NCBI RefSeq assembly: GCF_900220985.1
Contig: NZ_OCPC01000003.1
Coordinates: forward strand, 1 to 64,000
DNA: 64,000 nt
Source of the DNA: Parahoeflea halophila
GTDB taxonomy: Bacteria; Pseudomonadota; Alphaproteobacteria; Rhizobiales; Rhizobiaceae
Direction of reading: 5' to 3'
The notes under the pieces are model-generated. The model made no database searches and had not been told where the DNA came from. It worked only from the letters and a program-made list of their open reading frames with translations. The position numbers were made by a program, and so were the translations under genes. Positions 35,925 to 45,280 of this stretch are shown here, in pieces (within the stretch, counting starts at the first letter, position 1; each line of letters opens with the position of its first letter).

Positions 35925-36240
35925 CAGCCCGCTACCGTTTGCTTTTCATTCAGACCCGCCTGGCTGACGCCAGGACAATGGCCGGACATGTCTTGTGCCC
36001 GGTTAGCCCGGACAATGTGAGTAAAATAGGGCGCTGCCGCGTTTTCCCATTTGACCTCGGAAAATGAAAACTGCAGCAAACGCTTGGTTTTCAAGCCTTC
36101 TCGTCCGTCACCGCGCTGCGCGTTTGGCCGCATGTACCACGGCTCATGGCGCGATGCCACGCAACCGCATGTCCGTCTCCCGGCGACCGGCCCGAGACGC
36201 CCTGGCCGCCAGCCGGAATCGTCATGTACCTTATCGGTCA
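35925..36240. other. Intergenic region before mrcA
   Basis: 316 bases between the amidase stop and the mrcA start, both on the minus strand. It should hold the mrcA promoter. A short imperfect inverted repeat (CCTGGC...GCCAGG, about 35959-35973) lies close to mrcA. No gene is supported. Confidence 0.45.
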
Positions 36241-37500
36241 TCATTGCCTGCCCGCCAAGATCGTTTCGCGGTAAGCCTCAACCGATTGTGCAAGCAGCCG
36301 GGCGGTGTTATTGCGCCATTCCTCATCATTGAGAAGCTTTTCGTCCTCGCGATTGGACAAATAGCCCATTTCCACGAGTACCGACGGAACATCGGGAGCC
36401 TGCAACACCCGAAAACCGGCGTGGCGCAGCGGATTGTTGATGAGTTTGACCTGGCCTTCGAAGGAATTGATCACCTGTTGGGCGAGACCTGTGGAAAACA
36501 CCCGTGTTTCGGTCCGCGCCAGATCCACAAGGATGGCGGCAATATCTTCGGGCGCATTCTCGAGGCTGGTCCCAATTATGGCGTCCTCCCGGTTTTCCTG
36601 ATCCACCAGCGATTGCGCCACCGCATCGGATGCCTTGTCCGAGAGCGTGTAGACCGTCGCACCGCGTAGCGAGCGGACGGCGATCGAATCAGCATGCAGC
36701 GAAATCAGCAGATCCGCCGCCGCCTCGCGCGCGCGCCGCACCCGCGCCGACAGCGACAGAAAGCTGTCGTCGGTTCGGGTCATGATAACACGGATGCCGT
36801 CCTTTTCCTCCAGCGCCGCTTTCAGGGCCTCTGCAAAGGCAAGAGTGACATTCTTTTCCATCGAGCCGGCGGGGCCCTCTGCGCCTCCGTCGATGCCGCC
36901 ATGACCTGCGTCGACGACAATGGTCATGCTGTCGCCAGGCGGGGTGGCAGACTGTCGGCTGCTTTCGTCATCCGGTTCCGGCCAATCGGTGGCGGAAACC
37001 TCGGCGGCGAAATCCTGTTCGTCGACGATGGTGATGTCGAACACCATGCGGTGGATCGCGCCATCGGCTTCCGTGCTGGTTTCGGCCAGTTCCATTTTCG
37101 TAGGCGCAGCGAATTCAAAAACCATGCGCGCTTGGCTGTTACCGGAATTGCCATAGCGAACCGAGCGGACCAGTCCACGCTGCTGCAACGCGTCCTGTGA
37201 GAAGGCAAACACTGTTTCGGGCAGATCGATCACGGCACGATGGGGATTTTCGAGGTACTTCAGCCTGAATTCGGGTTCGCGTTCGAAATCGAGCACCAGC
37301 CGGACGCGGGTGTCGTCGCCTGCCAGGCGCGCGGCAATGGCGACATGGCGCGGCGCGGCAGAACTTTCCGGATTTGCCGCCAGTGCCAAGGGGGGTAGCG
37401 CCACGAGAGCAAAGGCGGCGGCCACAAAACAAGCCAAGGCACACAGGAGCCGGTGGCCTCCACGCGCATTTCCCCGCCGTCCTGTCGCATCTTGTCTCAT
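36241..37500 (-). CDS. N-acetylmuramoyl-L-alanine amidase, AmiC-like
   Basis: 419 residues. After a basic N terminus and hydrophobic export signal (CALACFVAAAFALVAL) comes an AMIN domain (about 50-160) that targets it to septal peptidoglycan, then an Amidase_3 zinc domain (about 195-415). Zinc ligand motifs are VVDAGHGG near 199, a glutamate in GSMEKNV, and LISLHADS near 270; the catalytic glutamate is in SVLVEMGYLSN. It cleaves the glycan-peptide bond in daughter cell separation. The ATG at 37500 puts a twin-arginine-like RR before the hydrophobic stretch; an upstream start at 37566 is possible. Confidence 0.9.
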   Translation of the reverse strand: MRQDATGRRGNARGGHRLLCALACFVAAAFALVALPPLALAANPESSAAPRHVAIAARLAGDDTRVRLVLDFEREPEFRLKYLENPHRAVIDLPETVFAFSQDALQQRGLVRSVRYGNSGNSQARMVFEFAAPTKMELAETSTEADGAIHRMVFDITIVDEQDFAAEVSATDWPEPDDESSRQSATPPGDSMTIVVDAGHGGIDGGAEGPAGSMEKNVTLAFAEALKAALEEKDGIRVIMTRTDDSFLSLSARVRRAREAAADLLISLHADSIAVRSLRGATVYTLSDKASDAVAQSLVDQENREDAIIGTSLENAPEDIAAILVDLARTETRVFSTGLAQQVINSFEGQVKLINNPLRHAGFRVLQAPDVPSVLVEMGYLSNREDEKLLNDEEWRNNTARLLAQSVEAYRETILAGRQ

Positions 37501-37645
37501 CGGTCTGCACCAAGCCCTTTTTGCGAAGCTTCCCCGGCGTCGTGAAGGACGAGCCTCTAGCGCCAAACGACGTCAATAGAATGGCACGATTCGAACCGTC
37601 ATCCGTGCTGTAGCATGGTGCAATCGGGTTAACCCTTCGTTCACC

Positions 37646-37667
37646 ATAAAAAACCGGAGACCGGTTT
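37646..37667 (-). terminator. Rho-independent terminator of the mini transcription unit
   Basis: On the minus strand AAACCGG-TCT-CCGGTTT forms a perfect seven-pair hairpin with a three-base loop and is followed directly by three more T. There is no T run on the plus side, so it acts for minus-strand transcripts. It lies 13 bases after the stop of the 23-codon frame and cannot serve any other gene. Confidence 0.65.
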
Positions 37668-37680
37668 ACGCGGTTGCGGG

Positions 37681-37752
37681 TTAGGTCAACTCGCGGCGAT
37701 ATACAACCGGATGCCCAGATGATTTCAGTTGCCAGATCGATAAACAGCCCAT
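37681..37752 (-). CDS. Candidate 23-residue mini-protein
   Basis: ATG at 37752 to TAA at 37681 encodes MGCLSIWQLK, then SSGHPVVYRRELT. An AAGGAAAG ribosome site lies five bases before the ATG, promoter-like hexamers about 20-45 bases upstream and a hairpin terminator just after the stop. The open frame extends further upstream without another good start, so the short form is preferred. Alternatively the transcript is a small RNA and the frame is incidental. No family is recognised. Confidence 0.45.
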   Translation of the reverse strand: MGCLSIWQLKSSGHPVVYRRELT

Positions 37753-37770
37753 AAAAGCTTTCCTTGGGTA

Positions 37771-37797
37771 AGTATATTGACGGGATAGAACTGTCAC
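37771..37797 (-). promoter_or_regulatory. Candidate promoter of the mini transcription unit
   Basis: On the minus strand GTGACA (complement of 37792-37797) and TATACT (complement of 37771-37776) are 15 bases apart. The sequences are close to the housekeeping consensus but the spacing is short by one or two bases. Position fits a transcript starting near 37764. Confidence 0.35.
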
Positions 37798-38309
37798 CCT
37801 TCCGGCCGCCGCCTGCAACAGGCCCAGGGCGCCAGGAGTGCGGATCGTCCGTCGTCGAATAAAAATCCTTTCCCGGAGCGGCCAGCTCACAGTTCCCTCG
37901 TCGGGAACCAATTCTGACTGCTCCTGCTCGGCAATATGGCCAGAGATGCAGAGAGGCTTGTCAGTCCTCCACAGCACCGAAGGCCAGGACATTGATTAAA
38001 CCCGGCAGGCGAGGACTCCTGCCACAACCTTCGCGGCCCTTGTCGCCGCACGCCTCTTCAGAGGCTTTCATCGGTCCGCAAGGACTACACGCAAATGAAT
38101 TTTCGGCCGGCTTTTATGGTGCAAATGCGGAACTCCCAAAGTGTGAACAGGCCCCGGGCGTCAAACGCTCCGGTTTCAGCCCTGACCACTGCTCCATGCC
38201 GACGTCCGGAATATCTATCATCCGGCGCACTTCTCGGTGACCATCCCCTGCCCCGACATTCGGCGCGGCGGAGTCAGTCTTTGAGGACGCGCCGAGGAGC
38301 TTACATTCA
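37798..38309 (+). other. Leader and promoter region of rne
   Basis: About 510 bases with no supported gene on the plus strand. Two hairpins are seen: GGCAGG...CCTGCC around 38003-38022 and CCTCT-TC-AGAGG at about 38052-38063. RNase E mRNAs usually carry long structured leaders through which the enzyme limits its own synthesis, so a similar role is likely. Confidence 0.45.
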
Positions 38310-41264
38310 ATGGCAGAAAAAATGCTTATCGACGCCTCCCATCCCGAGGAGACTCGCGTCGTTGTCGTTCGTGGAAACCGCATAGAGGAATTCGATTTCG
38401 AATCGGAGCACAAGAAACAGCTCCGCGGAAACATCTATCTGGCTAAAGTCACCCGCGTGGAGCCATCGCTTCAGGCGGCCTTCGTCGATTATGGCGGCAA
38501 CCGCCATGGTTTCCTGGCGTTTTCCGAAATCCATCCCGACTATTACCAGATCCCGCTCGCCGACCGGCAGGCTTTGCTTCAGGCCGAAGCCGAGGATGCA
38601 GAGAACGATCCCGACTTCGAAAGCGCCGACGAGGCTGACAATGGCTCGAGCAAGCCGAAGTCGCGATCCAAGGCCAAGGCGAATGACGATGAACAGGGCA
38701 GCGAGGACGCCAACGCCTCGAAGTCCCGACCCCGCCGCAGCCGGCGCGGCAAGAAATCCACCGAGGCAGCCAAAACCGAGGATGCTGATGCGGATGCCGC
38801 AACCGCTGCAGAGGAAAGCGATACCGCTGCAAGCGATGTCCCCGTTGCCGAGATGGCGGCGGCTGCCGATGCAGATGAGAAGGATGCAGCGGAAGCGTCC
38901 GATGCGGGTGCCGGAAACTCCGACGACTCAAAGGACGACGATGACGGTAAGCCGACCGAAATGGCTGCCGATGTCGAGGCCGACGAGATCTCCGAACCGG
39001 TATCGACATCACGCAAGGGCAAATCGAAGAAAGACGATGACGACGACGCGTCCAGCGACGACGAACCGGTCGAATCGGTCGGCTCCGAAGACGCGCTGGA
39101 AGAGGTTCCCACCCGCTCGCAGCGCAAACCGCGCAAGCAGTACCGGATCCAGGAAGTCATCAAGCGCCGCCAGATCCTGCTGGTCCAGGTGGTCAAGGAA
39201 GAACGCGGCAACAAGGGCGCCGCGCTGACGACCTATCTGTCGCTGGCCGGACGTTATTCGGTGCTGATGCCGAACACCGCGCGTGGCGGCGGGATTTCGC
39301 GCAAGATCACCAACCTGCCTGACCGCAAGCGTCTCAAGGAGATCGCTCGCGAGCTGGAAGTGCCCAAGGGCATGGGCGTCATCCTGCGCACCGCCGGCGC
39401 CAACCGCACCAAGGTCGAGGTCAAGCGCGACTTCGAATACCTGATGCGGTTGTGGGAGAATGTCCGCAACCTGACGCTGAAATCGACCGCGCCGAGCCTC
39501 GTCTACGAGGAAGGCAGCCTGATCAAGCGGTCGATCCGTGATCTTTACAACAAGGACATTTCCGAAATCATCGTTTCGGGCGAGGAAGGCTACCGCGAAG
39601 CCAAGGATTTCATGAAGATGCTGATGCCGAGCCACGCCAAGGTGGTTCAGCCCTATCGCGACCTGCATCCGATCTTTGCGCGCTCGGGCATCGAGGCCCA
39701 GCTCGACCGGATGCTGCAGCCGCAGGTAACGCTGAAATCGGGCGGCTACATCATCATCAACCAGACCGAGGCGCTGGTCGCCATCGACGTCAACTCGGGG
39801 CGCTCGACCCGCGAGCACTCGATCGAGGACACGGCGCTGCAGACCAACCTCGAGGCCGCCGAGGAAGTTGCCCGCCAGCTCAGGCTGCGCGACCTTGCCG
39901 GCCTGATCGTCATCGACTTCATCGACATGGAAGAAAACCGCAACAACCGTGCGGTCGAAAAGAAGATGAAGGACTGCCTGAAGAACGACCGCGCCCGCAT
40001 CCAGGTCGGCCGGATTTCGCATTTCGGGCTCTTGGAGATGTCGCGTCAGCGGATCCGGGCGTCGGTGCTGGAAAGCACGATGCAGGTTTGCCCGACCTGC
40101 GGCGGCAACGGCCATATCCGGTCGCAGTCATCGGTGGCGCTGCATGTCCTGCGTGGCGTCGAGGAGCACCTGCTCAAGAACACCACCCACGACATCATCG
40201 TTCGCACAACGGGCGAAACCGCGCTTTACATGCTCAATCACAAGCGTGATACGGTGGTTGATCTGGAGAAACGCTTCGGCGTCTCGATCAGCTTCTCGGC
40301 AGACGAAAGCGTTGGCGCGAACCATTTCGCCATTGATCGCGGCGCTGCCGTGGAATCGCCGGTCAACATCGAACACATCACCGTCAACACCCCGGCCTAT
40401 CCCGAGGATGACGACGATCCGGAAATCGTCGAGGAAACCGGCGAGGAGACCTCGGAGTCGGACGACACGTCTGAGGCCAGGAGCGACAACCGCCCCGAGC
40501 GCGAGGAAGGCCAGGGCAAGAAGCGGCGCAGGCGCCGCCGCCGTGGCGGCCGCAAGTCCGAGGGCGACACCAATGGCGATGAGACGAACACATCCGCTGA
40601 TGGATCGGCGCAGGACAGCAAGAGCGAAGGAGACTCTTCATCAGGCGAGGAAGCCACGGATGCTTCCGCCGAGGGCGAGAATGATGAGCAGGCGCGCGGC
40701 AAGCGCCGCCGCCGTGGCAAGCGCGGTGGACGTCGCAACCGCGAGGAAGATACAAACGGCGCATCGGATTCCAACGACGGGTCGTTGCAGACAGACGAAG
40801 TAGCGGCATCCTCCGAAGGGGCCTCTCCCGTAGCCGACACTTCCGGCGACGCTGCCGCGTCAGAGCCTATTGCAACTGCTGCCGAGGCCGAGCCTGCTGA
40901 GGTCGCGTCTGCAGCCGAGGAAGAGAAGCCCACCAAGCCCGCGCGCAGAAAACGCCGGACCAAGGCGCAGATCGCCGCTGACAAGGCTGCGGAAGAAGCG
41001 GCGGCTGCCGCTGCTGCGGAACCTGAAGCTGAAACCGCCGCTGAACCGGAGGCGGATGCAAAGGCTGACAGCGACTCCGAGGCTGCCGCGCCGGACACTG
41101 TTGATAAAGAAGAGAAGAGCGACGACAAGGCTGCCGACCGCAATGCCGCGCGCACCGATCTCGCCGCGATTGCCACGGCACCCGTGGTAACCTCATCGAC
41201 CGCACCTGATGAGGAAAAGAAACCCAAGAAGGCCGGCTGGTGGCAAAAGCGCGGCTTCTTCTGA
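38310..41264 (+). CDS. rne: Ribonuclease E
   Basis: 984 residues; endonuclease of mRNA decay and rRNA/tRNA processing and scaffold of the degradosome. The S1 domain begins at about residue 35 and is split by an acidic, Lys/Ala-rich insertion of about 180 residues (about 90-270), typical of alphaproteobacterial RNase E. The catalytic aspartates lie in VAIDVNSGRS (about 493) and VIDFIDME (about 536); the zinc-link is CPTC (594-597). Residues from about 690 on are disordered, with Arg-rich blocks (KKRRRRRRRGG) that bind RNA and partners, and end in a conserved KKAGWWQKRGFF-type tail. GAGGAG precedes the ATG. Confidence 0.97.
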   Translation: MAEKMLIDASHPEETRVVVVRGNRIEEFDFESEHKKQLRGNIYLAKVTRVEPSLQAAFVDYGGNRHGFLAFSEIHPDYYQIPLADRQALLQAEAEDAENDPDFESADEADNGSSKPKSRSKAKANDDEQGSEDANASKSRPRRSRRGKKSTEAAKTEDADADAATAAEESDTAASDVPVAEMAAAADADEKDAAEASDAGAGNSDDSKDDDDGKPTEMAADVEADEISEPVSTSRKGKSKKDDDDDASSDDEPVESVGSEDALEEVPTRSQRKPRKQYRIQEVIKRRQILLVQVVKEERGNKGAALTTYLSLAGRYSVLMPNTARGGGISRKITNLPDRKRLKEIARELEVPKGMGVILRTAGANRTKVEVKRDFEYLMRLWENVRNLTLKSTAPSLVYEEGSLIKRSIRDLYNKDISEIIVSGEEGYREAKDFMKMLMPSHAKVVQPYRDLHPIFARSGIEAQLDRMLQPQVTLKSGGYIIINQTEALVAIDVNSGRSTREHSIEDTALQTNLEAAEEVARQLRLRDLAGLIVIDFIDMEENRNNRAVEKKMKDCLKNDRARIQVGRISHFGLLEMSRQRIRASVLESTMQVCPTCGGNGHIRSQSSVALHVLRGVEEHLLKNTTHDIIVRTTGETALYMLNHKRDTVVDLEKRFGVSISFSADESVGANHFAIDRGAAVESPVNIEHITVNTPAYPEDDDDPEIVEETGEETSESDDTSEARSDNRPEREEGQGKKRRRRRRRGGRKSEGDTNGDETNTSADGSAQDSKSEGDSSSGEEATDASAEGENDEQARGKRRRRGKRGGRRNREEDTNGASDSNDGSLQTDEVAASSEGASPVADTSGDAAASEPIATAAEAEPAEVASAAEEEKPTKPARRKRRTKAQIAADKAAEEAAAAAAAEPEAETAAEPEADAKADSDSEAAAPDTVDKEEKSDDKAADRNAARTDLAAIATAPVVTSSTAPDEEKKPKKAGWWQKRGFF

Positions 41265-41287
41265 GCCAGTCCGAACGACAGGACGAG

Positions 41288-41314
41288 AAACCGGCGGTTC
41301 CCCCGCCGGTTTTT
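41288..41314 (+). terminator. Rho-independent terminator of rne
   Basis: AAACCGGCGG and CCGCCGGTTT form a ten-pair stem around a five-base loop, followed by two further T. It starts 24 bases after the rne stop. Confidence 0.9.
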
Positions 41315-41402
41315 CATTTCAACACAAGAATAATGTCGCTTACCACCATACCATGACTCTAATATTTTAGTTTATCAAACTTATATAAAATTGTGTAATT
41401 GC

Positions 41403-41657
41403 TCAGTTTTTCCGATTCACAGAATTCAGACGCTCCATGATCAGGACCGGGCTGCCTCGGAGTTCGCCGGAACAGCGCTCGACAAAACCGTTCTTCGCTG
41501 CAATGAAACGGACCACATCGGGATCACTCCAGAGGGCGGCGGATGGTTTGAAGTCGGAAACGGTATGGCGCCGCATGCGCGTCCGCTCGGTCAGGATACC
41601 GGAGCCAGCCGTTTCGGCGGCACAGGCTGACAGAGCAAGTTTTTTGCCGCCCTTCAC
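41403..41657 (-). CDS. Small hypothetical protein overlapping the aminotransferase stop
   Basis: 84 residues, family not recognised. The GTG at 41657 overlaps the TGA of the aminotransferase gene by four bases (GTGA), the same coupling seen in the true operons of this window. Near the N terminus LALSAC resembles a lipobox, but the hydrophobic stretch before it is too short for a normal signal. The rest includes SDPDVVRFIAAKNGFVERC, which reads like a folded domain. The region after it is AT-rich and has no clear terminator. Confidence 0.5.
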   Translation of the reverse strand: MKGGKKLALSACAAETAGSGILTERTRMRRHTVSDFKPSAALWSDPDVVRFIAAKNGFVERCSGELRGSPVLIMERLNSVNRKN

Positions 41658-42814
41658 CTGCTGCCAATCCAGCTCTCGATGCGATCCAGCGCCGTCACCA
41701 TGTCGGCATGGTCGCCGGCATAGGAAAAGCGCAGATAGCGCGATCCGTCTACCGGATCGAAGTCCCTGCCCGGCGTTGCCGCAACATGAATGTCCGCGAG
41801 CATCTGGCGGGCAAACGCCATCGAATCATTTGTGTGCGCGGAAACGTCCATCCACGCGTAGAAGGCGCCGTCCATCGGGGCTGCGAAGGGCAGTCCCAGT
41901 GCCGGCAGCCGCTCGGCCAGCAATGAACGGTTTTTCTGATAGCCGTTGCGGACCGCCTCCATTTCCGCAATGCCATCCAGAGCCGCCTCGGCGGCGACCT
42001 GGGAAAGTTCCGGTGCGCTGATGTAGAGGCTTTGCGCGAGGCATTCGACCGGCCGCACCAGATCTTCAGGCAGGACCATCCAGCCGATGCGCCATCCGGT
42101 CATGCAGAAATATTTCGAGAAGGAATTGATCACCACCGCATTGTCGGAGATGGAGAGCGCGGTCGTCTCCTCGCCGCTCCAGGTCAGGCCATGATAGATT
42201 TCGTCGGATATGAAGGCCACACCGCGAGCTGCGCACCAGGCGTCGAGTTCGGCAATGGCGTGGGCGGAATGAACCGCGCCGGTCGGGTTGGCGGGACTGG
42301 CGATCAGAACACCCGCAACACGCATACCGGCCTCGCGTTCAGCGTCCTCAATGGCAGCGGGGGTCAAGGCATGGCCGGTATCCGGTCCCACCGCAATCTC
42401 GATCACCTGCAAGCCAAGCGCTGCGAGAATGTTGCGGTAGGCGGGGTAGCCCGGGCGGGTGATGACGACAAGGTCGCCGGGATTGAACAGCTGCAGGAAA
42501 GCAAGGTTGAAACCTGCCGAGGACCCGGTCGTAACGGCGACACGCTGTGGATCGAGGTCTAGACCGTGGACGGTCTTGTATCGGTGCGCAATGGCCTGAC
42601 GCAGGCTCTTGATGCCGAGCGCATCGGTGTAACCAAGCCGCCCGGCTTCGAGCGCGCGCGCGGCGGCGGCACGGGCTGTTGCAGGGGCCGGATGGGCGGG
42701 CTGACCAACGGCCATGGAGATGACCGGCTTGCCCTCCTGCTTGTGCCGTGTTGCGGCGGCCAGCACGTCCATGGCGTGGAACGGCTCGACGGATGGCTTG
42801 CGTTTCAGTGTCAA
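41654..42814 (-). CDS. Class I/II pyridoxal-phosphate aminotransferase
   Basis: About 386 residues, AspC-like. The PLP lysine lies in NSFSKYFCMTGWRIGW near residue 230; the cofactor contacts SPANPTG and SDEIYHGL precede it, and an arginine near the C terminus (RYLRFSYA) would bind the substrate carboxylate. TTG at 42814 is preferred as start since AGGGAGAG lies six bases before it; another TTG at 42844 and an ATG at 42772 are possible. Substrate not predictable. It is divergent from the M48 protease gene and overlaps a small gene at its end. Confidence 0.85.
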   Translation of the reverse strand: MTLKRKPSVEPFHAMDVLAAATRHKQEGKPVISMAVGQPAHPAPATARAAAARALEAGRLGYTDALGIKSLRQAIAHRYKTVHGLDLDPQRVAVTTGSSAGFNLAFLQLFNPGDLVVITRPGYPAYRNILAALGLQVIEIAVGPDTGHALTPAAIEDAEREAGMRVAGVLIASPANPTGAVHSAHAIAELDAWCAARGVAFISDEIYHGLTWSGEETTALSISDNAVVINSFSKYFCMTGWRIGWMVLPEDLVRPVECLAQSLYISAPELSQVAAEAALDGIAEMEAVRNGYQKNRSLLAERLPALGLPFAAPMDGAFYAWMDVSAHTNDSMAFARQMLADIHVAATPGRDFDPVDGSRYLRFSYAGDHADMVTALDRIESWIGSR

Positions 42815-43061
42815 GATTGGCTCTCCCTGGCCGCGGACCGACAATCGGTTGCGGGTGTTGATTTCTTTAGTGCCCGTTTTTGCGCAAGCTCGGGCGAATC
42901 CGCGGACAGCCGCTTACCTGCGCTGGACCGGATGGCCGCACAAATGCCCGATTGTCGTGTCCTTCACAAGTACGAGAGCGCTACCGCTTGGTCGCATTGG
43001 ACAATTGCTTTTCCGGCCCCAGCGATTACCCTTCAACCGAACGAGGAGAGCTTCACCGATC

Positions 43062-44459
43062 ATGGCTGACTTCACCAGGGTCCACGACAGTATGGCAGGC
43101 AAGACACGCAGGCCAGGCCGGCTCATATCTGCGGCGATTGCGGCACTGGTTACGGTTTCACTCGCCATGCCAGCATTCTCGCAGGGCCGTGTGGCTGTTG
43201 TTCGCGACGCGGAAATCGAAACTCTGCTGAAGGAATATGCCACACCGGTGCTGAAAGCGGCCGGGCTGAAGTCCAGCCGGGTACGGATCATCCTCGTCAA
43301 CGACCCGAGCTTCAATGCCTTCGTCGACGGTGAACGCATCTTCATCAACACCGGCGCGTTGTCGGCTGCGACCGTTCCCAACGAGATCATCGGCGTCATT
43401 GCCCATGAGGCCGGGCACCTTGCCGGCGGACATCAGCAGCGGCTTCGCGAACAGATCGCCGCGGCCCAGACCATGGCCATTGTCGGCGGCTTGCTGGGCA
43501 TCGGCGCGATGGCCGCAGGCTCCATCGCTGGCAGTGACGGCAGCGCCAGGGCCGGCGGTGCACTGATCACGGCGACACCTACGCTGGTGCAGCGCAACTT
43601 GCTGAGTTACCGCCGCTCCGAGGAGATGAATGCCGACCAAGCAGCGGCGCGCTACCTCAATGCCACCGGGCAGTCGATCAAGGGCATGCTGACGACCTTC
43701 GAACGGTTCTCACAGAGCCTGTCACTGTCCGGCGTCCAGGTGGACCCGTACCAGATCAGCCACCCATTGCCGCGCGAACGCATCGCGTTGCTCGAAGAGC
43801 TCGCGCGCAAAAGCAAGTATTTCGACGTCAAGGATCCGAAACGGCTCAATGACCGGCATCAACTGATGCTGGCCAAGATTGCTGCCTATTCGGGCGGTGC
43901 GGCCGCCGTGGCGCGGATGTTCGCCAATGACCGCAGCTCGCTTGCCGCGCGCTATGGAGACGCGATCGCGACCGATCTGACGGGAAACTCCGCAGCGTCG
44001 CTTAAAAAGCTCGATGCGCTGATACGCGAACAGCCCAACAATCCCTATTTTCACGAGTTCCGCGGTGAAGTGCTCGTCAAGTTGCGCAAGACCGACGAGG
44101 CAATCAAGGCTTTCGCGCGGGCGCTGAAACTCGACCGCAGCAATTCCCCGCTGATCCGGGCGCGGCACGGCTTTGCGCTCGTCTCCTCCGGCAATCCAAA
44201 GAACATGACACGCGCCATCGAGGAACTGCGGGTCGCCATCCAGGCCGAACCCGACAATTTTGCCGCCTACCGGCACCTTTCCCAGGCCTATGGCCAGACC
44301 GGGGACATCGCCAATGCGGAGCTTGCGATGGCGGAAGGCAATTTTCGCGCGGGCAATTTACGGGAGGCAAAATCCTTTGCCGCCCGCGCCCTTACGAAGC
44401 TGCCGAAGGGGTCGCCCGGTGCCCTCCGCGCAAATGACATCTTAACCATCGGCAGATAG
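43062..44459 (+). CDS. M48 family metalloprotease with TPR repeats, BepA-like
   Basis: 465 residues. A signal peptide (cleavage near AFS-QGR) leads to a peptidase M48 domain with the zinc motif HEAGH near residue 116 and the third ligand in EEMNADQAA near 190. From about 330 on the chain is helical with TPR-like units (NPYFHEFRGEVLVKLRK, then SPLIRARHGFALVSSG). BepA-type enzymes survey outer-membrane protein assembly in the periplasm. The ATG at 43062 has GAGGAG somewhat far upstream; an inner ATG at 43092 would give a more standard signal peptide. Confidence 0.9.
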   Translation: MADFTRVHDSMAGKTRRPGRLISAAIAALVTVSLAMPAFSQGRVAVVRDAEIETLLKEYATPVLKAAGLKSSRVRIILVNDPSFNAFVDGERIFINTGALSAATVPNEIIGVIAHEAGHLAGGHQQRLREQIAAAQTMAIVGGLLGIGAMAAGSIAGSDGSARAGGALITATPTLVQRNLLSYRRSEEMNADQAAARYLNATGQSIKGMLTTFERFSQSLSLSGVQVDPYQISHPLPRERIALLEELARKSKYFDVKDPKRLNDRHQLMLAKIAAYSGGAAAVARMFANDRSSLAARYGDAIATDLTGNSAASLKKLDALIREQPNNPYFHEFRGEVLVKLRKTDEAIKAFARALKLDRSNSPLIRARHGFALVSSGNPKNMTRAIEELRVAIQAEPDNFAAYRHLSQAYGQTGDIANAELAMAEGNFRAGNLREAKSFAARALTKLPKGSPGALRANDILTIGR

Positions 44460-44515
44460 GAACGCCTGAGCATAGGGGCGTTGGCCGCACAGACAACGAT
44501 AAGGATCTGATCGAC

Positions 44516-45280
44516 ATGAGACTGAAAACCGGCACCGGCCTGATGGCCGCCCTAATCATCGGCATGTCGACGGCGCTGCCTCTGCCCGCCGCGGCGCTGG
44601 ATGATACACAGAAGGAGGAATTCGGCGCCTTCATCCGCGAATATCTGATGGCCAATCCAGGTATCATTGAGGAGATGCAACAGGCGCTTGAGGTCAAGAA
44701 GGAAGCGGAAAGCCGGGCCCTGGCGCAAGCCGCGATTTCGAGCAACAGCGATGCTATCTTCAACGCGCCGGAAGACATCGTGCTGGGCAATCCGGACGGT
44801 GACGTCACTGTGGTCGAGTTCTATGATTACAATTGCGGCTTCTGCAAAAGCGCGATGAACGACATGATCGCGCTTCTCGACAAGGACCCGAACATTCGTT
44901 TCGTGCTCAAGGAATTCCCCATCCTTGGACCCGATTCCCTGGCGGCGCACCGTGTTGCCATGTCGTTCCGCGCACTGGCACCGGAGAAATACGGCGACTA
45001 TCACATGCAGATGCTGGGCGCCGATGTGCGTGCGACCGAAGACCGGGCCATCGAACTGGCGAAGTCTTTCGGCATCGATGAGGCAGAGCTGCGCGCCGGA
45101 ATGGATGACCCGGCGATCGAACAGTCAATACGTCAGACCTATACCCTCGCAAACGCGCTGGGAATTTCCGGCACACCATCCTTCGTCATCGGTGACGAGG
45201 CTGTATTCGGTGCCGTCGGTGAAGACGTGCTGCGCGAGAAGATCGACAACATGCGCCAATGCGAAAGCACCATTTGCTGA
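44516..45280 (+). CDS. DsbA-family thioredoxin-fold protein
   Basis: 254 residues. The signal peptide ends near AAA-LDD. An N-terminal helical segment (about 30-75) precedes the thioredoxin fold with its CGFC active site near residue 107 (YDYNCGFCKS) and the cis-proline loop GTPSFVIG near 222. It is a periplasmic oxidoreductase of the Com1/ScsC-like DsbA group, forming or isomerising disulfides. It follows the M48 gene by 56 bases in the same direction, so both may act in envelope protein quality control. Confidence 0.92.
   Translation: MRLKTGTGLMAALIIGMSTALPLPAAALDDTQKEEFGAFIREYLMANPGIIEEMQQALEVKKEAESRALAQAAISSNSDAIFNAPEDIVLGNPDGDVTVVEFYDYNCGFCKSAMNDMIALLDKDPNIRFVLKEFPILGPDSLAAHRVAMSFRALAPEKYGDYHMQMLGADVRATEDRAIELAKSFGIDEAELRAGMDDPAIEQSIRQTYTLANALGISGTPSFVIGDEAVFGAVGEDVLREKIDNMRQCESTIC

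Noticed and set aside
33645-36020. A 791-codon open frame on the plus strand opposite mrcA
   Set aside because: It is a shadow of mrcA in GC-rich DNA; it has no family match, and the opposite strand shows all penicillin-binding motifs.
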